64,000 nucleotides of DNA from Panopea generosa (taxonomy: Eukaryota > Mollusca > Bivalvia > Adapedonta > Hiatellidae). The stretch's first letter is position 1, and each line of letters opens with the position of its first letter. The position numbers and the translations under genes were made by a program. A model generated the notes under the pieces. The model was not told where the DNA came from. It did not search any database and worked only from the letters and a program-made list of their open reading frames with translations. The stretch covers positions 40,166,616 through 40,230,615 of the forward strand of contig CM055901.1 of assembly GCA_029582155.1 (NCBI GenBank). Reading direction: 5' to 3'. Below, in pieces: positions 10,231 to 24,192 of the stretch.

Positions 10231-10698
10231 AAGTACAGAATAACATAATAAATTAATTGTAAAGTTTATCTATATTTCTGATTTGAATTGTTACTGATTC
10301 GAATGGGCCACAATGTTAGCATTACAATATCGCTTTAATATCACATTGGCCTTCTGGTAGTGAGGTTTTAAAATATTTCGGGTGACAGATAAAACTTCTT
10401 GAAAACAAGTTGTCACTTCAATGTACTGTAAAACCTACGTTGAGTGCCTGTGAACGGAACATAGAATTGCTTGACAGTGACTGCAACTTACGTTAGCCAC
10501 ACTATTATTATTTTTTATTACAATTATCATTAATGAACGATTTTAAAGTTTGTTGACCAGTTTTTTTAGGCATTGCTATTTGCAATGTTATGTTATGATC
10601 ATCTTTACCACTTACAGCTCCGATCGTCTGTGAGTGCCACTTTCAAACAAAAACAAAGATTTAATAGTCACACTTGCTTTTATGCATTCAGTCGTATT
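10231..10698. other. unique DNA before the composite array
   Basis: No gene or repeat is recognised. The array begins sharply after TATTTA at 10700. Confidence 0.5.
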
Positions 10699-10700
10699 TA

Positions 10701-13700
10701 GGTGTAACCCCACCATTGATTTTTGTTCTTTATTCTATAGTAAATAATAAAAGTTTGAAGGCTTGTCATTCATAGAGGGTCCCAAATGAAAGAAGTGAAA
10801 CCTACATTTTACTGTTTGTCAACCTCTGCACTATCAAAATATGATGAGAAAAGTAGGGGTCATGTGTCATATAAGAGATTTTTTTTCTGCTCAGTGTGTA
10901 CACTGGTGACAAAGTGAAAGTAGACTTCCGAAATCATGAATTCATACCCCAATTTCCAAGCATCATTTTTTTCTTCTAAATTCACAATTCAAACATGACA
11001 ATGCTATCAAAATGTTCAAAATACATCAATAATGCCATTCAAATAAAAAAATGAGCATTAAAAATAGGAAAATGCATTTTTAAAGAAGAAGAATTGAGGA
11101 TTATTTACAACCGCCATTATGCGACTACCCCACGGAAGCACTTCCTTTTTGCAATGGTGTGCCATGAAATTGCACATATATGCTTTATTTGAGGCATACA
11201 CTTGCCAAAATGTGTTTTTTTATGAAGCAAATGTCTCCAATTTGTCATTTAATACTATGAGAGTGTAGAAAAGAGGTTATTTTACCTACAATTAACATTT
11301 TGGAAAATCACCCCCATTTCACTCAAGTCTCTCTTATAAGGAAACTCTTTTTTTTTTAATTTCATAATTACCTCATTTTTGCTAAGTACTACCAATTTGA
11401 AGTAATACTACCAAGTTGCAGGCATTAAATACTGAAACTTTTGTCAAAATACCACTTTTTACATGATCATTATATACAGGCGCGAGATGTTGACCGACAT
11501 GCAATTTTGATGTGTTTGACTAATTTTACCCATAAAATTTTTTTTTTACCTAATTCCATTAAAATTTTTACACCAAAACAGTCTCATGATACACTGAAGA
11601 CATTATCTTACCAAAATACATTATTCAATACAATGTACATGCTAAAAATTGCACATTTAAATCATCCAAAATAAAAAATCTTCAAAATTTTGTGATTTTT
11701 CATGAAATTGCACATATATGCTTTATTTGAGGCATACACTTGCCAAAATGTGTTTTTTTATGAAGCAAATGTCTCCAATTTGTCATTTAATACTATGAGA
11801 GTGTAGAAAAGAGGTTATTTTACCTACAATTAACATTTTGGAAAATCACCCCCATTTCACTCAAGTCTCTCTTATAAGGAAACTCTTTTTTTTTTAATTT
11901 CATAATTACCTCATTTTTGCTAAGTACTACCAATTTGAAGTAATACTGCCAAGTTGCAGGCATTAAATACTGAAACTTTTGTCAAAATACCACTTTTTAC
12001 ATGATCATTATATACAGGCGCGAGATGTTGACCGACATGCAATTTTAATGTGTTCGACTAATTTTACCCATAAATTTTTTTTTTTACCTAATTTCATTAA
12101 AAGTTTTACACCAAAACAGTCTCATGATACACTGAAGACATTATCTTACCAAAATACATTATTCAATACAATGTACATGCTAAAAAATGCACATTTAAAT
12201 CATCCAAAATAAAAAATCTTCAAAATTTTGTGATTTTTCATGAAATTTCAATGTAAATATGCACATATATGCTTTATTTGAGGCATACACTTGCCAAAAT
12301 GAGTTTTTTTATGAAGCAAATGTCTCCAATTTGTCATTTAATACTATGAGAGTGTAGAAAAGAGGTTATTTTACCTACAATTAACATTTTGGAAAATCAC
12401 CCCCATTTCACTCAAGTCTCTCTTATAAGGAAACTCTTTTATTTTTTAATTTCATAATTACCTCATTTTTGCTAAGTACTACCAATTTGAAGTAATACTG
12501 CCAAGTTGCAGGCATTAAATACTGAAACTTTTGTCAAAATACCACTTTTTACATGATCATTATATACAGGTGCGAGATGTTGACCGACATGCAATTTTGA
12601 TGTGTTTGACTAATTTTACCCATAAAATTTTTTTTTTACCTAATTCCATTAAAATTTTTACACCAAAACAGTCTCATGATACACTGAAGACATTATCTTA
12701 CCAAAATACATTATTCAATACAATGTACATGCTAAAAATTGCACATTTAAATCATCCAAAATAAAAAATCTTCAAAATTTTGTGATTTTTCATGAAATTG
12801 CACATATATGCTTTATTTGAGGCATACACTTGCCAAAATGTGTTTTTTTATGAAGCAAATGTCTCCAATTTGTCATTTAATACTATGAGAGTGTAGAAAA
12901 GAGGTTATTTTACCTACAATTAACATTTTGGAAAATCACCCCCATTTCACTCAAGTCTCTCTTATAAGGAAACTCTTTTTTTTTTAATTTCATAATTACC
13001 TCATTTTTGCTAAGTACTACCAATTTGAAGTAATACTGCCAAGTTGCAGGCATTAAATACTGAAACTTTTGTCAAAATACCACTTTTTACATGATCATTA
13101 TATACAGGCGCGAGATGTTGACCGACATGCAATTTTAATGTGTTCGACTAATTTTACCCATAAATTTTTTTTTTTACCTAATTTCATTAAAAGTTTTACA
13201 CCAAAACAGTCTCATGATACACTGAAGACATTATCTTACCAAAATACATTATTCAATACAATGTACATGCTAAAAAATGCACATTTAAATCATCCAAAAT
13301 AAAAAATCTTCAAAATTTTGTGATTTTTCATGAAATTTCAATGTAAATATGCACATATATGCTTTATTTGAGGCATACACTTGCCAAAATGAGTTTTTTT
13401 TTGAAGCAAATGTCTCCAATTTGTCATTTAATACTATGAGAGTGTAGAAAAGAGGTTATTTTACCTACAATTAACATTTTGGAAAATCACCCCCATTTCA
13501 CTCAAGTCTCTCTTATAAGGAAACTCTTTTTTTTTTAATTTCATAATTACCTCATTTTTGCTAAGTACTACCAATTTGAAGTAATACTGCCAAGTTGCAG
13601 GCATTAAATACTGAAACTTTTGTCAAAATACCACTTTTTACATGATCATTATATACAGGCGCGAGATGTTGACCGACATGCAATTTTAATGTGTTCGACT

Positions 13701-16700
13701 AATTTTACCCATAAATTTTTTTTTTTACCTAATTTCATTAAAAGTTTTACACCAAAACAGTCTCATGATACACTGAAGACATTATCTTACCAAAATACAT
13801 TATTCAATACAATGTACATGCTAAAAAATGCACATTTAAATCATCCAAAATAAAAAATCTTCAAAATTTTGTGATTTTTCATGAAATTTCAATGTAAATA
13901 TGCACATATATGCTTTATTTGAGGCATACACTTGCCAAAATGAGTTTTTTTATGAAGCAAATGTCTCCAATTTGTCATTTAATACTATGAGAGTGTAGAA
14001 AAGAGGTTATTTTACCTACAATTAACATTTTGGAAAATCACCCCCATTTCACTCAAGTCTCTCTTATAGGTGTAACCCCACCATTGATTTTTGTTCTTTA
14101 TTCTATAGTAAATAATAAAAGTTTGAAGGCTTGTCATTCATAGAGGGTCCCAAATGAAAGAAGTGAAACCTACATTTTACTGTTTGTCAACCTCTGCACT
14201 ATCAAAATATGATGAGAAAAGTAGGGGTCATGTGTCATATAAGAGATTTTTTTTCTGCTCAGTGTGTACACTGGTGACAAAGTGAAAGTAGACTTCCGAA
14301 ATCATGAATTCATACCCCAATTTCCAAGCATCATTTTTTTCTTCTAAATTCACAATTCAAACATGACAATGCTATCAAAATGTTCAAAATACATCAATAA
14401 TGCCATTCAAATAAAAAAATGAGCATTAAAATAGGAAAATGCATTTTTAAAGAAGAAGAATTGAGGATTATTTACAACCACCATTATGCAACTACCCCAC
14501 GGAAGCACTTCCTTTTTGCAATGGTGGCACTATGCCTATAAGGAAACTCTTTTTTTTTTAATTTCATAATTACCTCATTTTTGCTAAGTACTACCAATTT
14601 GAAGTAATACTGCCAAGTTGCAGGCATTAAATACTGAAACTTTTGTCAAAATACCACTTTTTACATGATCATTATATACAGGCGCGAGATGTTGACCGAC
14701 ATGCAATTTTAATGTGTTCGACTAATTTTACCCATAAATTTTTTTTTTTACCTAATTTCATTAAAAGTTTTACACCAAAACAGTCTCATGATACACTGAA
14801 GACATTATCTTACCAAAATACATTATTCAATACAATGTACATGCTAAAAAATGCACATTTAAATCATCCAAAATAAAAAATCTTCAAAATTTTGTGATTT
14901 TTCATGAAATTTCAATGTAAATATGCACATATATGCTTTATTTGAGGCATACACTTGCCAAAATGAGTTTTTTTATGAAGCAAATGTCTCCAATTTGTCA
15001 TTTAATACTATGAGAGTGTAGAAAAGAGGTTATTTTACCTACAATTAACATTTTGGAAAATCACCCCCATTTCACTCAAGTCTCTCTTATAGGTGTAACC
15101 CCACCATTGATTTTTGTTCTTTATTCTATAGTAAATAATAAAAGTTTGAAGGCTTGTCATTCATAGAGGGTCCCAAATGAAAGAAGTGAAACCTACATTT
15201 TACTGTTTGTCAACCTCTGCACTATCAAAATATGATGAGAAAAGTAGGGGTCATGTGTCATATAAGAGATTTTTTTTCTGCTCAGTGTGTACACTGGTGA
15301 CAAAGTGAAAGTAGACTTCCGAAATCATGAATTCATACCCCAATTTCCAAGCATCATTTTTTTCTTCTAAATTCACAATTCAAACATGACAATGCTATCA
15401 AAATGTTCAAAATACATCAATAATGCCATTCAAATAAAAAAATGAGCATTAAAAATAGGAAAATGCATTTTTAAAGAAGAAGAATTGAGGATTATTTACA
15501 ACCGCCACTATGCGACTACCCCACGGAAGCACTTCCTTTTTGCAATGGTGTGCCATGAAATTGCACATATATGCTTTATTTGAGGCATACACTTGCCAAA
15601 ATGTGTTTTTTTATGAAGCAAATGTCTCCAATTTGTCATTTAATACTATGAGAGTGTAGAAAAGAGGTTATTTTACCTACAATTAACATTTTGGAAAATC
15701 ACCCCCATTTCACTCAAGTCTCTCTTATAAGGAAACTCTTTTTTTTTTAATTTCATAATTACCTCATTTTTGCTAAGTACTACCAATTTGAAGTAATACT
15801 GCCAAGTTGCAGGCATTAAATACTGAAACTTTTGTCAAAATACCACTTTTTACATGATCATTATATACAGGCGCGAGATGTTGACCGACATGCAATTTTG
15901 ATGTGTTTGACTAATTTTACCCATAAAATTTTTTTTTTACCTAATTCCATTAAAATTTTTACACCAAAACAGTCTCATGATACACTGAAGACATTATCTT
16001 ACCAAAATACATTATTCAATACAATGTACATGCTAAAAATTGCACATTTAAATCATCCAAAATAAAAAATCTTCAAAATTTTGTGATTTTTCATGAAATT
16101 GCACATATATGCTTTATTTGAGGCATACACTTGCCAAAATGTGTTTTTTTATGAAGCAAATGTCTCCAATTTGTCATTTAATACTATGAGAGTGTAGAAA
16201 AGAGGTTATTTTACCTACAATTAACATTTTGGAAAATCACCCCCATTTCACTCAAGTCTCTCTTATAAGGAAACTCTTTTTTTTTTAATTTCATAATTAC
16301 CTCATTTTTGCTAAGTACTACCAATTTGAAGTAATACTGCCAAGTTGCAGGCATTAAATACTGAAACTTTTGTCAAAATACCACTTTTTACATGATCATT
16401 ATATACAGGCGCGAGATGTTGACCGACATGCAATTTTGATGTGTTTGACTAATTTTACCCATAAATTTTTTTTTTTACCTAATTCCATTAAAATTTTTAC
16501 ACCAAAACAGTCTCATGATACACTGAAGACATTATCTTACCAAAATACATTATTCAATACAATGTACATGCTAAAAATTGCACATTTAAATCATCCAAAA
16601 TAAAAAATCTTCAAAATTTTGTGATTTTTCATGAAATTGCACATATATGCTTTATTTGAGGCATACACTTGCCAAAATGTGTTTTTTTATGAAGCAAATG

Positions 16701-18376
16701 TCTCCAATTTGTCATTTAATACTATGAGAGTGTAGAAAAGAGGTTATTTTACCTACAATTAACATTTTGGAAAATCACCCCCATTTCACTCAAGTCTCTC
16801 TTATAAGGAAACTCTTTTTTTTTTAATTTCATAATTACCTCATTTTTGCTAAGTACTACCAATTTGAAGTAATACTGCCAAGTTGCAGGCATTAAATACT
16901 GAAACTTTTGTCAAAATACCACTTTTTACATGATCATTATATACAGGCGCGAGATGTTGACCGACATGCAATTTTAATGTGTTCGACTAATTTTACCCAT
17001 AAATTTTTTTTTTTACCTAAATTCATTAAAAGTTTTACACCAAAACAGTCTCATGATACACTGAAGACATTATCTTACCAAAATACATTATTCAATACAA
17101 TGTACATGCTAAAAAATGCACATTTAAATCATCCAAAATAAAAAATCTTCAAAATTTTGTGATTTTTCATGAAATTTCAATGTAAATATGCACATATATG
17201 CTTTATTTGAGGCATACACTTGCCAAAATGAGTTTTTTTATGAAGCAAATGTCTCCAATTTGTCATTTAATACTATGAGAGTGTAGAAAAGAGGTTATTT
17301 TACCTACAATTAACATTTTGGAAAATCACCCCCATTTCACTCAAGTCTCTCTTATAAGGAAACTCTTTTTTTTTTAATTTCATAATTACCTCATTTTTGC
17401 TAAGTACTACCAATTTGAAGTAATACTGCCAAGTTGCAGGCATTAAATACTGAAACTTTTGTCAAAATACCACTTTTTACATGATCATTATATACAGGCG
17501 CGAGATGTTGACCGACATGCAATTTTAATGTGTTCGACTAATTTTACCCATAAATTTTTTTTTTTACCTAATTTCATTAAAAGTTTTACACCAAAACAGT
17601 CTCATGATACACTGAAGACATTATCTTACCAAAATACATTATTCAATACAATGTACATGCTAAAAAATGCACATTTAAATCATCCAAAATAAAAAATCTT
17701 CAAAATTTTGTGATTTTTCATGAAATTTCAATGTAAATATGCACATATATGCTTTATTTGAGGCATACACTTGCCAAAATGAGTTTTTTTATGAAGCAAA
17801 TGTCTCCAATTTGTCATTTAATACTATGAGAGTGTAGAAAAGAGGTTATTTTACCTACAATTAACATTTTGGAAAATCACCCCCATTTCACTCAAGTCTC
17901 TCTTATAGGTGTAACCCCACCATTGATTTTTGTTCTTTATTCTATAGTAAATAATAAAAGTTTGAAGGCTTGTCATTCATAGAGGGTCCCAAATGAAAGA
18001 AGTGAAACCTACATTTTACTGTTTGTCAACCTCTGCACTATCAAAATATGATGAGAAAAGTAGGGGTCATGTGTCATATAAGAGATTTTTTTTCTGCTCA
18101 GTGTGTACACTGGTGACAAAGTGAAAGTAGACTTCCGAAATCATGAATTCATACCCCAATTTCCAAGCATCATTTTTTTCTTCTAAATTCACAATTCAAA
18201 CATGACAATGCTATCAAAATGTTCAAAATACATCAATAATGCCATTCAAATAAAAAAATGAGCATTAAAAATAGGAAAATGCATTTTTAAAGAAGAAGAA
18301 TTGAGGATTATTTACAACCGCCATTATGCGACTACCCCACGGAAGCACTTCCTTTTTGCAATGGTGGCACTATGCC
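10701..18376 (+). mobile_element. composite repeat array: A (538/551 bp) and B (~465 bp) units
   Basis: Four B units (10701-11162, 14069-14536, 15092-15553, 17908-18376) enclose a tandem array of A units. Full A units start at 11163, 11701, 12239, 12791, 13329, 15554, 16092, 16630 and 17168. A6 (13880-14902) is split by B2. Partial 189-bp A copies precede B3 (14903-15091) and B4 (17719-17907). A comes as ~538 bp or ~551/552 bp; the long form has TTCAATGTAAATAT where the short form has TTG. Copies are nearly identical, implying recent amplification or gene conversion. B1 and B3 share one junction into A (GCAATGGTGTGC/CATGAAATTG). B2 and B4 instead end GGTGGCACTATGCC. A element carrying internal tandem repeats between GGTGTAACC and CTATGCC termini would explain the layout. 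Confidence 0.8.
14069..14536 (+). mobile_element. B unit: MITE-like element inserted in an A repeat
   Basis: This copy interrupts an otherwise complete A repeat at TCTCTTATA/AGGAAACTC, with TATA on both sides (14065-14068 and 14537-14540). The spacing between neighbouring A copies grows from 551 to 1023 bp, exactly 468 plus 4, so intact A copies serve as the empty site. The termini are imperfect inverted repeats: GGTGTAACCCCACCATTG against GGCATAGTGCCACCATTG on the other strand, including a perfect CCACCATTG. TA rather than TATA may be the real target. There is no coding capacity. Superfamily unknown. Confidence 0.7.
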
Positions 18377-18943
18377 TACAGTTTCTGGAAGTGTTGATAT
18401 TCTTTTGCGCATGCGCGAATGTAATATCCTGTTACATTATACAGATAATTTACATATTTTATTTATAAATGACGGATGGGGAAACCCGTTACCAGTATTC
18501 TGAAAACACGAACCCATAATTCAGTAAAATATCAATACATTTTATTTACCAAAGCCGCGGAAAGGTTTATATTGGACATAAAGCATCATATATTGCATAT
18601 TTAAGTAAAGTTAAATTGGATATTAGTTTGTTTATCATTCGTGGATAGGTTGATACTTTGTATAGTCGATAGTGACTTATAGACCCGTCGGGCCGGGTGC
18701 TTCATTCTCATTTATTGTTTATAAGCTTTTTATTGATTTGTTAATGCACTTGTCTCTTTAATGAAAGATTTTCTTACTAAAGTAAACAACAATTAAAAAA
18801 GTGGGCTGTGTCTGTGAATCAATTGACCTTGACGTTTAAGGTGACTGACAAATAAAGGTTATCACTTCATGAAGGACTGTCCTCATGATAAGATTTATAA
18901 TGGTATGGGCTGTTACTCAATATCCATAATTCAGTAAGGATTA
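18377..18943. other. unique DNA between the arrays
   Basis: It includes the self-complementary GCGCATGCGCG near 18407 but no gene or repeat family that I recognise. Confidence 0.4.
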
Positions 18944-21090
18944 ATACTTGATGTATTATAGGATTGATACTTGATGTATTATAGGATTGATACTTGAGGT
19001 ATTATAGAATTGGTACTTGAAGTATTATAGGATTGATACTTGAGGTATTATAGGATTGATAATTGAGGTATTATAGAATTGGTACTTGAGGTATTATAGG
19101 ACAAATACTTTAAGTAATATTGGATTGATACTTGAGGTATTATAAGATTGATACTTGAGATATTGTAGAATTGATACTTGAGGTATTATAGGATTGGTAC
19201 TCTAGGTATTATAGGATTGAAACTTGAGGTATTAATACTTGAGATAATGTAGGAGTGGTACTTGAGGTATTGATACTTGAGGTATTATAGGATTGATACT
19301 TTGAGGTATTATAGAATTGATACTTGAGTTATTTTAGAATTGATACTTGAGGTATTATAGGAGTAATACTTGAGGTATTGATACTTGAGGTATTATAGGA
19401 TTGATACTTGAGGTATTATAGGATTGATACTTTGAGGTATTATAGAATCGATACTTGAGTTATTTTAGAATTGATACTTGAGGTATTATAGGAGTAATAA
19501 TTGAGGTATTGATACTTGAGGTATTATATGATTGATACTTGAGGTATTATAGAATTGATACTGGAGATATTGTAGGATTGATACTTGAGGTAATATAGAA
19601 GTGATACTTGAGGTATTATAGAATTGATACTTGATGGATTATAGGATTGATACTTGAGATATTATAAGATTGATACTTACATTATTATGTAATTGGTACT
19701 TGAGGTATGATACTTGAGGTAATATAGGATTGATACTTGAGGTATTATAGGATTGATACTTGAGGTATTATAAAATTGGTTCTTGAGGTATTATAAGATT
19801 AATACTTTAGGTAATATAGGAGTGATACTTGAGGTAATATATGATTTAAACTTGAGGTATTATAGGATTGATACTTGTGGTATTTTAGGATTGATACTTG
19901 AGGTATTATAAAATTGTTACTTGAGGTATTATAATATTAATACTTGAGTTAATATAGGAGTGATACTTGATTATTATAGAATTGATACTTAAGATATTGT
20001 AGGATTTATTTTTTAATGTTCAAAAACTGCAAACATCTTTTCTTGAATCTACTTAACGTTTTCTCTTTTGTGAATTAAACTTGCCTTTTTTCTATGACGA
20101 CATATATGAGGTAATATAGGATTGATACTTGAGGTATTATGGAATTGGTGCTTGAGGTATTATAGGATTGATACTTGAGGTATTATATAATTGGTACTTC
20201 AGGTATTATAGGATCTTGAAGTAATATATAATTGATACTTGAGGTATTATATAATTGGTACTTGAGGTATTATAGGATTAATGCTTGAGGTATTATAGGA
20301 TTGATACTTGAGGTAATATAGGATTAATACTTGAGGTATTATAGAATTGATACTTGAGGTATTATATAATTGATACTTGAGATATTGTAGGATTGATACT
20401 TGAGGTAATATAGTAGTGATACTTGAGGTATTATAGAATTGATACTTGAGATATTGTAGGATTGATACTTGAGGTAATATAATAGTAATACTTGAGGTAT
20501 TATAGAATTGATACTTGAGATATTGTATGATTGATACTTGAGGTATGATAAGATTGATACTTGAGGTATTATAGGATTGATATTTGAGGTATAATAGGAT
20601 TGGTACTTGATGTATTATAAGATTAATAATTGAGATAATATGGTATTGATACTTGAGGTATTATAGAATTGGTACTTGATGGATTATAGGATTGATACTT
20701 GAGATATTATAGGATTGATACTTTAGGTATTATGTAATTGGTACTTGAGGTATGATACTTGAGGTAATATAGGATTGATACTTGAGGTATTTTAGGATTG
20801 ATACTAGAGGTATTATAGGATTGATACTTGTGGTATTATAGGATTGATACTTGAGGTATTATAAAATTGGTTCTTGAGGTATTATAGGATTAATACTTGA
20901 GGTAATATAGGAGTGATACTTGAGGTAATATATTATTGATACTTTAGGTATTATAGGATTGATACTTGTAGTATATTAGGATTGATACTTGAGGTATTAT
21001 AAAATTGTTGCTTGAGGTATTATAGGATTAATACTTGAGGTAATATAGGAGTGATACTTGAGGTAATATAGAATTGATACTTAAGATATT
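18944..21090. repeat. ~23-bp minisatellite (GATTGATACTTGAGGTATTATAG)
   Basis: Dozens of degenerate copies built on TTGATACTTGAGGTATTATAG fill about 2.1 kb. A ~115-bp non-repeat spacer beginning TTAAGATATTGTAGGATTT occurs at about 19989 and again at 21081, 1,092 bp apart. The distinctive variant ACTTGATGGATTATAGG also recurs about 1.05 kb apart (about 19629 and 20682). A ~1.09-kb block of array plus spacer therefore duplicated as a whole. Confidence 0.9.
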
Positions 21091-21199
21091 GTAGGATTTA
21101 TTTTTTAATGTTCAAAAACTGCGAACATCTTTTCTTGAATCTACTTAACGTTTTCTCTTTTGTGAATTAAACTTGCCTTTTTTCTATGACGACATATAT

Positions 21200-21610
21200 T
21201 TTTAAAATATTTCGCTGATGTCATCTGATGTTTTGAATAATCTGAATTGACTTAGAGCTCTGAGTTTATTGCGCTTGATTAGTCCACCAACGTAGTTGGA
21301 TTAGCTGGTTATTTTTAGAAGTTGTTTCACACAGCAAAGGCACATAAAACACTACATAAAATAAAACAAGAATTCCAACATAACGTATAACTCATTGTTC
21401 CTTTTATATTTTGTATTTAAAAGCCGATGGAGAACCAATTGATTGACAAGGTGCACTATATATTATGTTACAAACAATATCAGATCGATTAAGAAGAATG
21501 TATGTGCTTCAATGGTGTTCATTTGCAAGTCAGTTTGTCTCCAGTTGTGACAAATATATCATAATGATTCTTTAAATATTGTTTTAAGTTCCGAATTTTC
21601 TTTAGATAGT
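21200..21610. other. unique DNA, nothing recognised
   Basis: Apart from the tail of the duplicated spacer, no gene or repeat is visible. Confidence 0.4.
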
Positions 21611-22610
21611 ATGTATCACCACTTTTTATTCTGGCACCACTTACTCTACCAAGACCATTACCATACAACTATATCGCCACCACTATATGGTCACCAATTG
21701 TTATTTTGCCATCATAGTGCCCTACCATCTCCACCTACAGTTTCATCATCACTAACAACAGCATCGCCAACTATTATACATTCAACATCTACCCTACCGT
21801 TACCACTAACTGTACCATCACCACCTAACACACTGCCCCCAACTACTCTGCAATCACTACTAATGTATCATCACTATCCACACTGCTGTCACCACCTACC
21901 TTACTATTATCACTGACACATATATCATACTGTCACCTCCTACTATTCCACTTAATGTACTGTCACTACCCACCAAACTGTCACCACCTACCCTACTATT
22001 ATCACTGACACATATACCATACTGTCACTTCCTACTATACCACTACCTACCAAATACCATTATTGCAATCTAAGTCTTCCCAACCCACATTTGCCACCCC
22101 TTGTAACAGTGTCATTTACCACCGTCTAAGCAATATTATCACAACTATCCATACTCAGCCACCTACAGTATGATCACAATCCACAGTACTGCCATCATTT
22201 ACCCGACCATCAACACCAACATTATCCTCAATACAGTTACCTGTTATAACATTATAACCAACCCAACCAACACCTACTGTACTATCACCACTCATGGTGT
22301 AATTACCGGCTACCAAGCTGGCACCATTTACCCTACCATCACTACTTTCCAAGTAGCTATCACTCAGAATATTACCAGATATTACCAGATATCATACTGC
22401 CACTAATCAACACATCCAGTATCATCATTCATAATGTGAACGTTTTGTATCATCTCCACCCACAATGTGAGTACCGCCTTCCTGTCCTTTACCACCATCT
22501 ATCATACCATCACCACATATAACCACATATCATACTATCACTACATACCAAACCACCGCAACATACCATACGGTTACTTCATACTTTTCTTTCACCCCAT
22601 ACAATACATC
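21611..22610. repeat. degenerate CCA/ACC-rich repeat tract
   Basis: About 1 kb is dominated by imperfect repeats such as TACCATACTGTCACC, CCACCTACC and ATCACTACC. It is markedly C-rich on this strand and G-poor. Open frames here are low-complexity Ser/Thr/Pro/His products of the repeat and are not supported as genes. Confidence 0.7.
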
Positions 22611-23091
22611 CTTTTTTATTATGAACAATTTCACTAACATTGCCATTGCAATGTACCAAACTATGGAGTGTATTTTTTAACTTGGTTAATGCAAATTACA
22701 TTCATTTCAGTGCTACTTTCTAACTTCCATGTGTGTAAATTATACGTTGTACGTGTAATTGGATAATTATAATTATATTAACTCCAATGCCAATTTCTGA
22801 CATCCATGTGTGTAATTTTGATTATTGCAAATTGCATACACTGAAATGTCACTTTTATTAGAAAGTGTGTATAAAAGTTGCAAGTTACTCGTGTCATCAT
22901 CTTGATTTCATAAAATAAAATTAAATTAAGAGATGTTCATAATTTGAAACTTGGAATTTAAAACTTACAATTTACAAGATAGTTATAGTGACACCTTTTA
23001 ATTAAGTAATCAGGTGGCTAAAACGTTGGTACTTTGAAAAACGACTAGTTCCTACGCAATCTGATCACCTCGGCCTTTCAATCTGATCTCC
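22611..23091. other. spacer, nothing recognised
   Basis: No gene. The end contains a short duplication of AATCTGATCxCCTCGGCCTTT at 23058-23100. Confidence 0.4.
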
Positions 23092-23533
23092 TCGGCCTTT
23101 ATGCTACGCAATAGACCTCTGACATAATAAGGCGCCATTTTGGAAATACTTTAAATCACATGATAAAGTAAAATGGCGGCCCCCTTATGCCACCTGTTTA
23201 TATACATGTACGTTGAAAATATAAACGTTTGTTAATCAAGACTGATATTTTAAATTTTCGTATAAATATGACCCATGTCGAGTGTATAAATAAAAAAATC
23301 GATATAACAACGCCATATATAATCAACTTAATGACGGATACATTATTTGTTACTTTCACGCGAATGAACACAGACTTGTAACACAGGCGATTCGCGTTGG
23401 TGTATTCTAGAGCTATACACGAGGTGTATTCTACGGAGGATACGGAAATACCCGATGTTTCACGATTGCTCGGCCTTTATGCTACGCAATAGACCTGACA
23501 TAATAAGGCGCCATTTTGGAACTACTTTCAGTC
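23092..23533. repeat. ~64-bp direct repeats flanking a 310-bp segment
   Basis: TCGGCCTTTATGCTACGCA followed by ATAGACCT...GACATAATAAGGCGCCATTTTGGAA occurs at 23092-23155 and again at 23470-23533, same orientation, with a 2-bp indel. The enclosed DNA (23156-23469) is unique here. It may be a small LTR-like or tandemly duplicated remnant. No primer-binding site was recognised. Confidence 0.6.
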
Positions 23534-24009
23534 ACAAGCTGCGAACGGTTCTTTTATTTTTTTATTTCTAAAACGGTATAAAAATTATTGTTTTAAGTTT
23601 ATATGAATATAAAATTACAAGGTAGAATTGATCTGAAAACAAGCTTGATAATTCATTTCCATTGAGATGTCACAATATGCAACGACTAGTTGTATATGCA
23701 TTTGTTCTGTTAGTTTTCATTAGAAAATTATGTTGAAGAAAACAAAGACAATGAAGATGATAGTAAGAATAAATCAATGATTAAACAAATAATGATATAA
23801 ATTGGTGTCTTGAAAATGTCGTGTCCAAGCGATCTAAAAGCCTGTTTACCCAATATAAGTATGTCCATTTAATATGTAAATAGCTGGATTGATACAATTC
23901 CTGGAAATCTATCTCTGAAAATAACTTCGTTTGTTTGTTGGGAATAGTGTGTAATTGTTGTTTTGATTAAAGAAATAGGTGCAAAGTAAATGTGTCGCTA
24001 TTGAGTGAA
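23534..24009. other. spacer, nothing recognised
   Basis: AT-rich, without recognisable coding or repeat structure. Confidence 0.4.
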
Positions 24010-24192
24010 TTTAAAACTAAAGAGGAGGGCGTACGTCACGGCTATGTGTCGTGTCCTTGAGCAAGGCACTTTATCCGCACAACTTGGCTGCTTAATATTG
24101 ATTTTATCTAGGAAGACCTCGAGCACTGATTTGCCTAAGTTGTAAGAACTTGTTTCACATTCGATGTGAAATAAATAATTAAAAAAAAATAT
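24010..24192 (+). repeat. SINE 3' region
   Basis: The sequence GTGTCCTTGAGCAAGGCACTT, with its small hairpin CCTTGAGCAAGG, resembles a motif shared by many metazoan SINE tails. It is followed by an A-rich end near 24180. The tRNA-like head is not clear. Confidence 0.45.

Noticed and set aside
11441-17692. Ten near-identical 77-residue open frames
   Set aside because: They start at TTG, not ATG, and repeat only because the A satellite repeats. Differences between copies follow the DNA variants without a coding pattern, so they are not supported as genes.
18944-21090. Possible CRISPR-like array
   Set aside because: Units are contiguous and degenerate with no unique spacers between identical repeats, and the context is eukaryotic transposon DNA.
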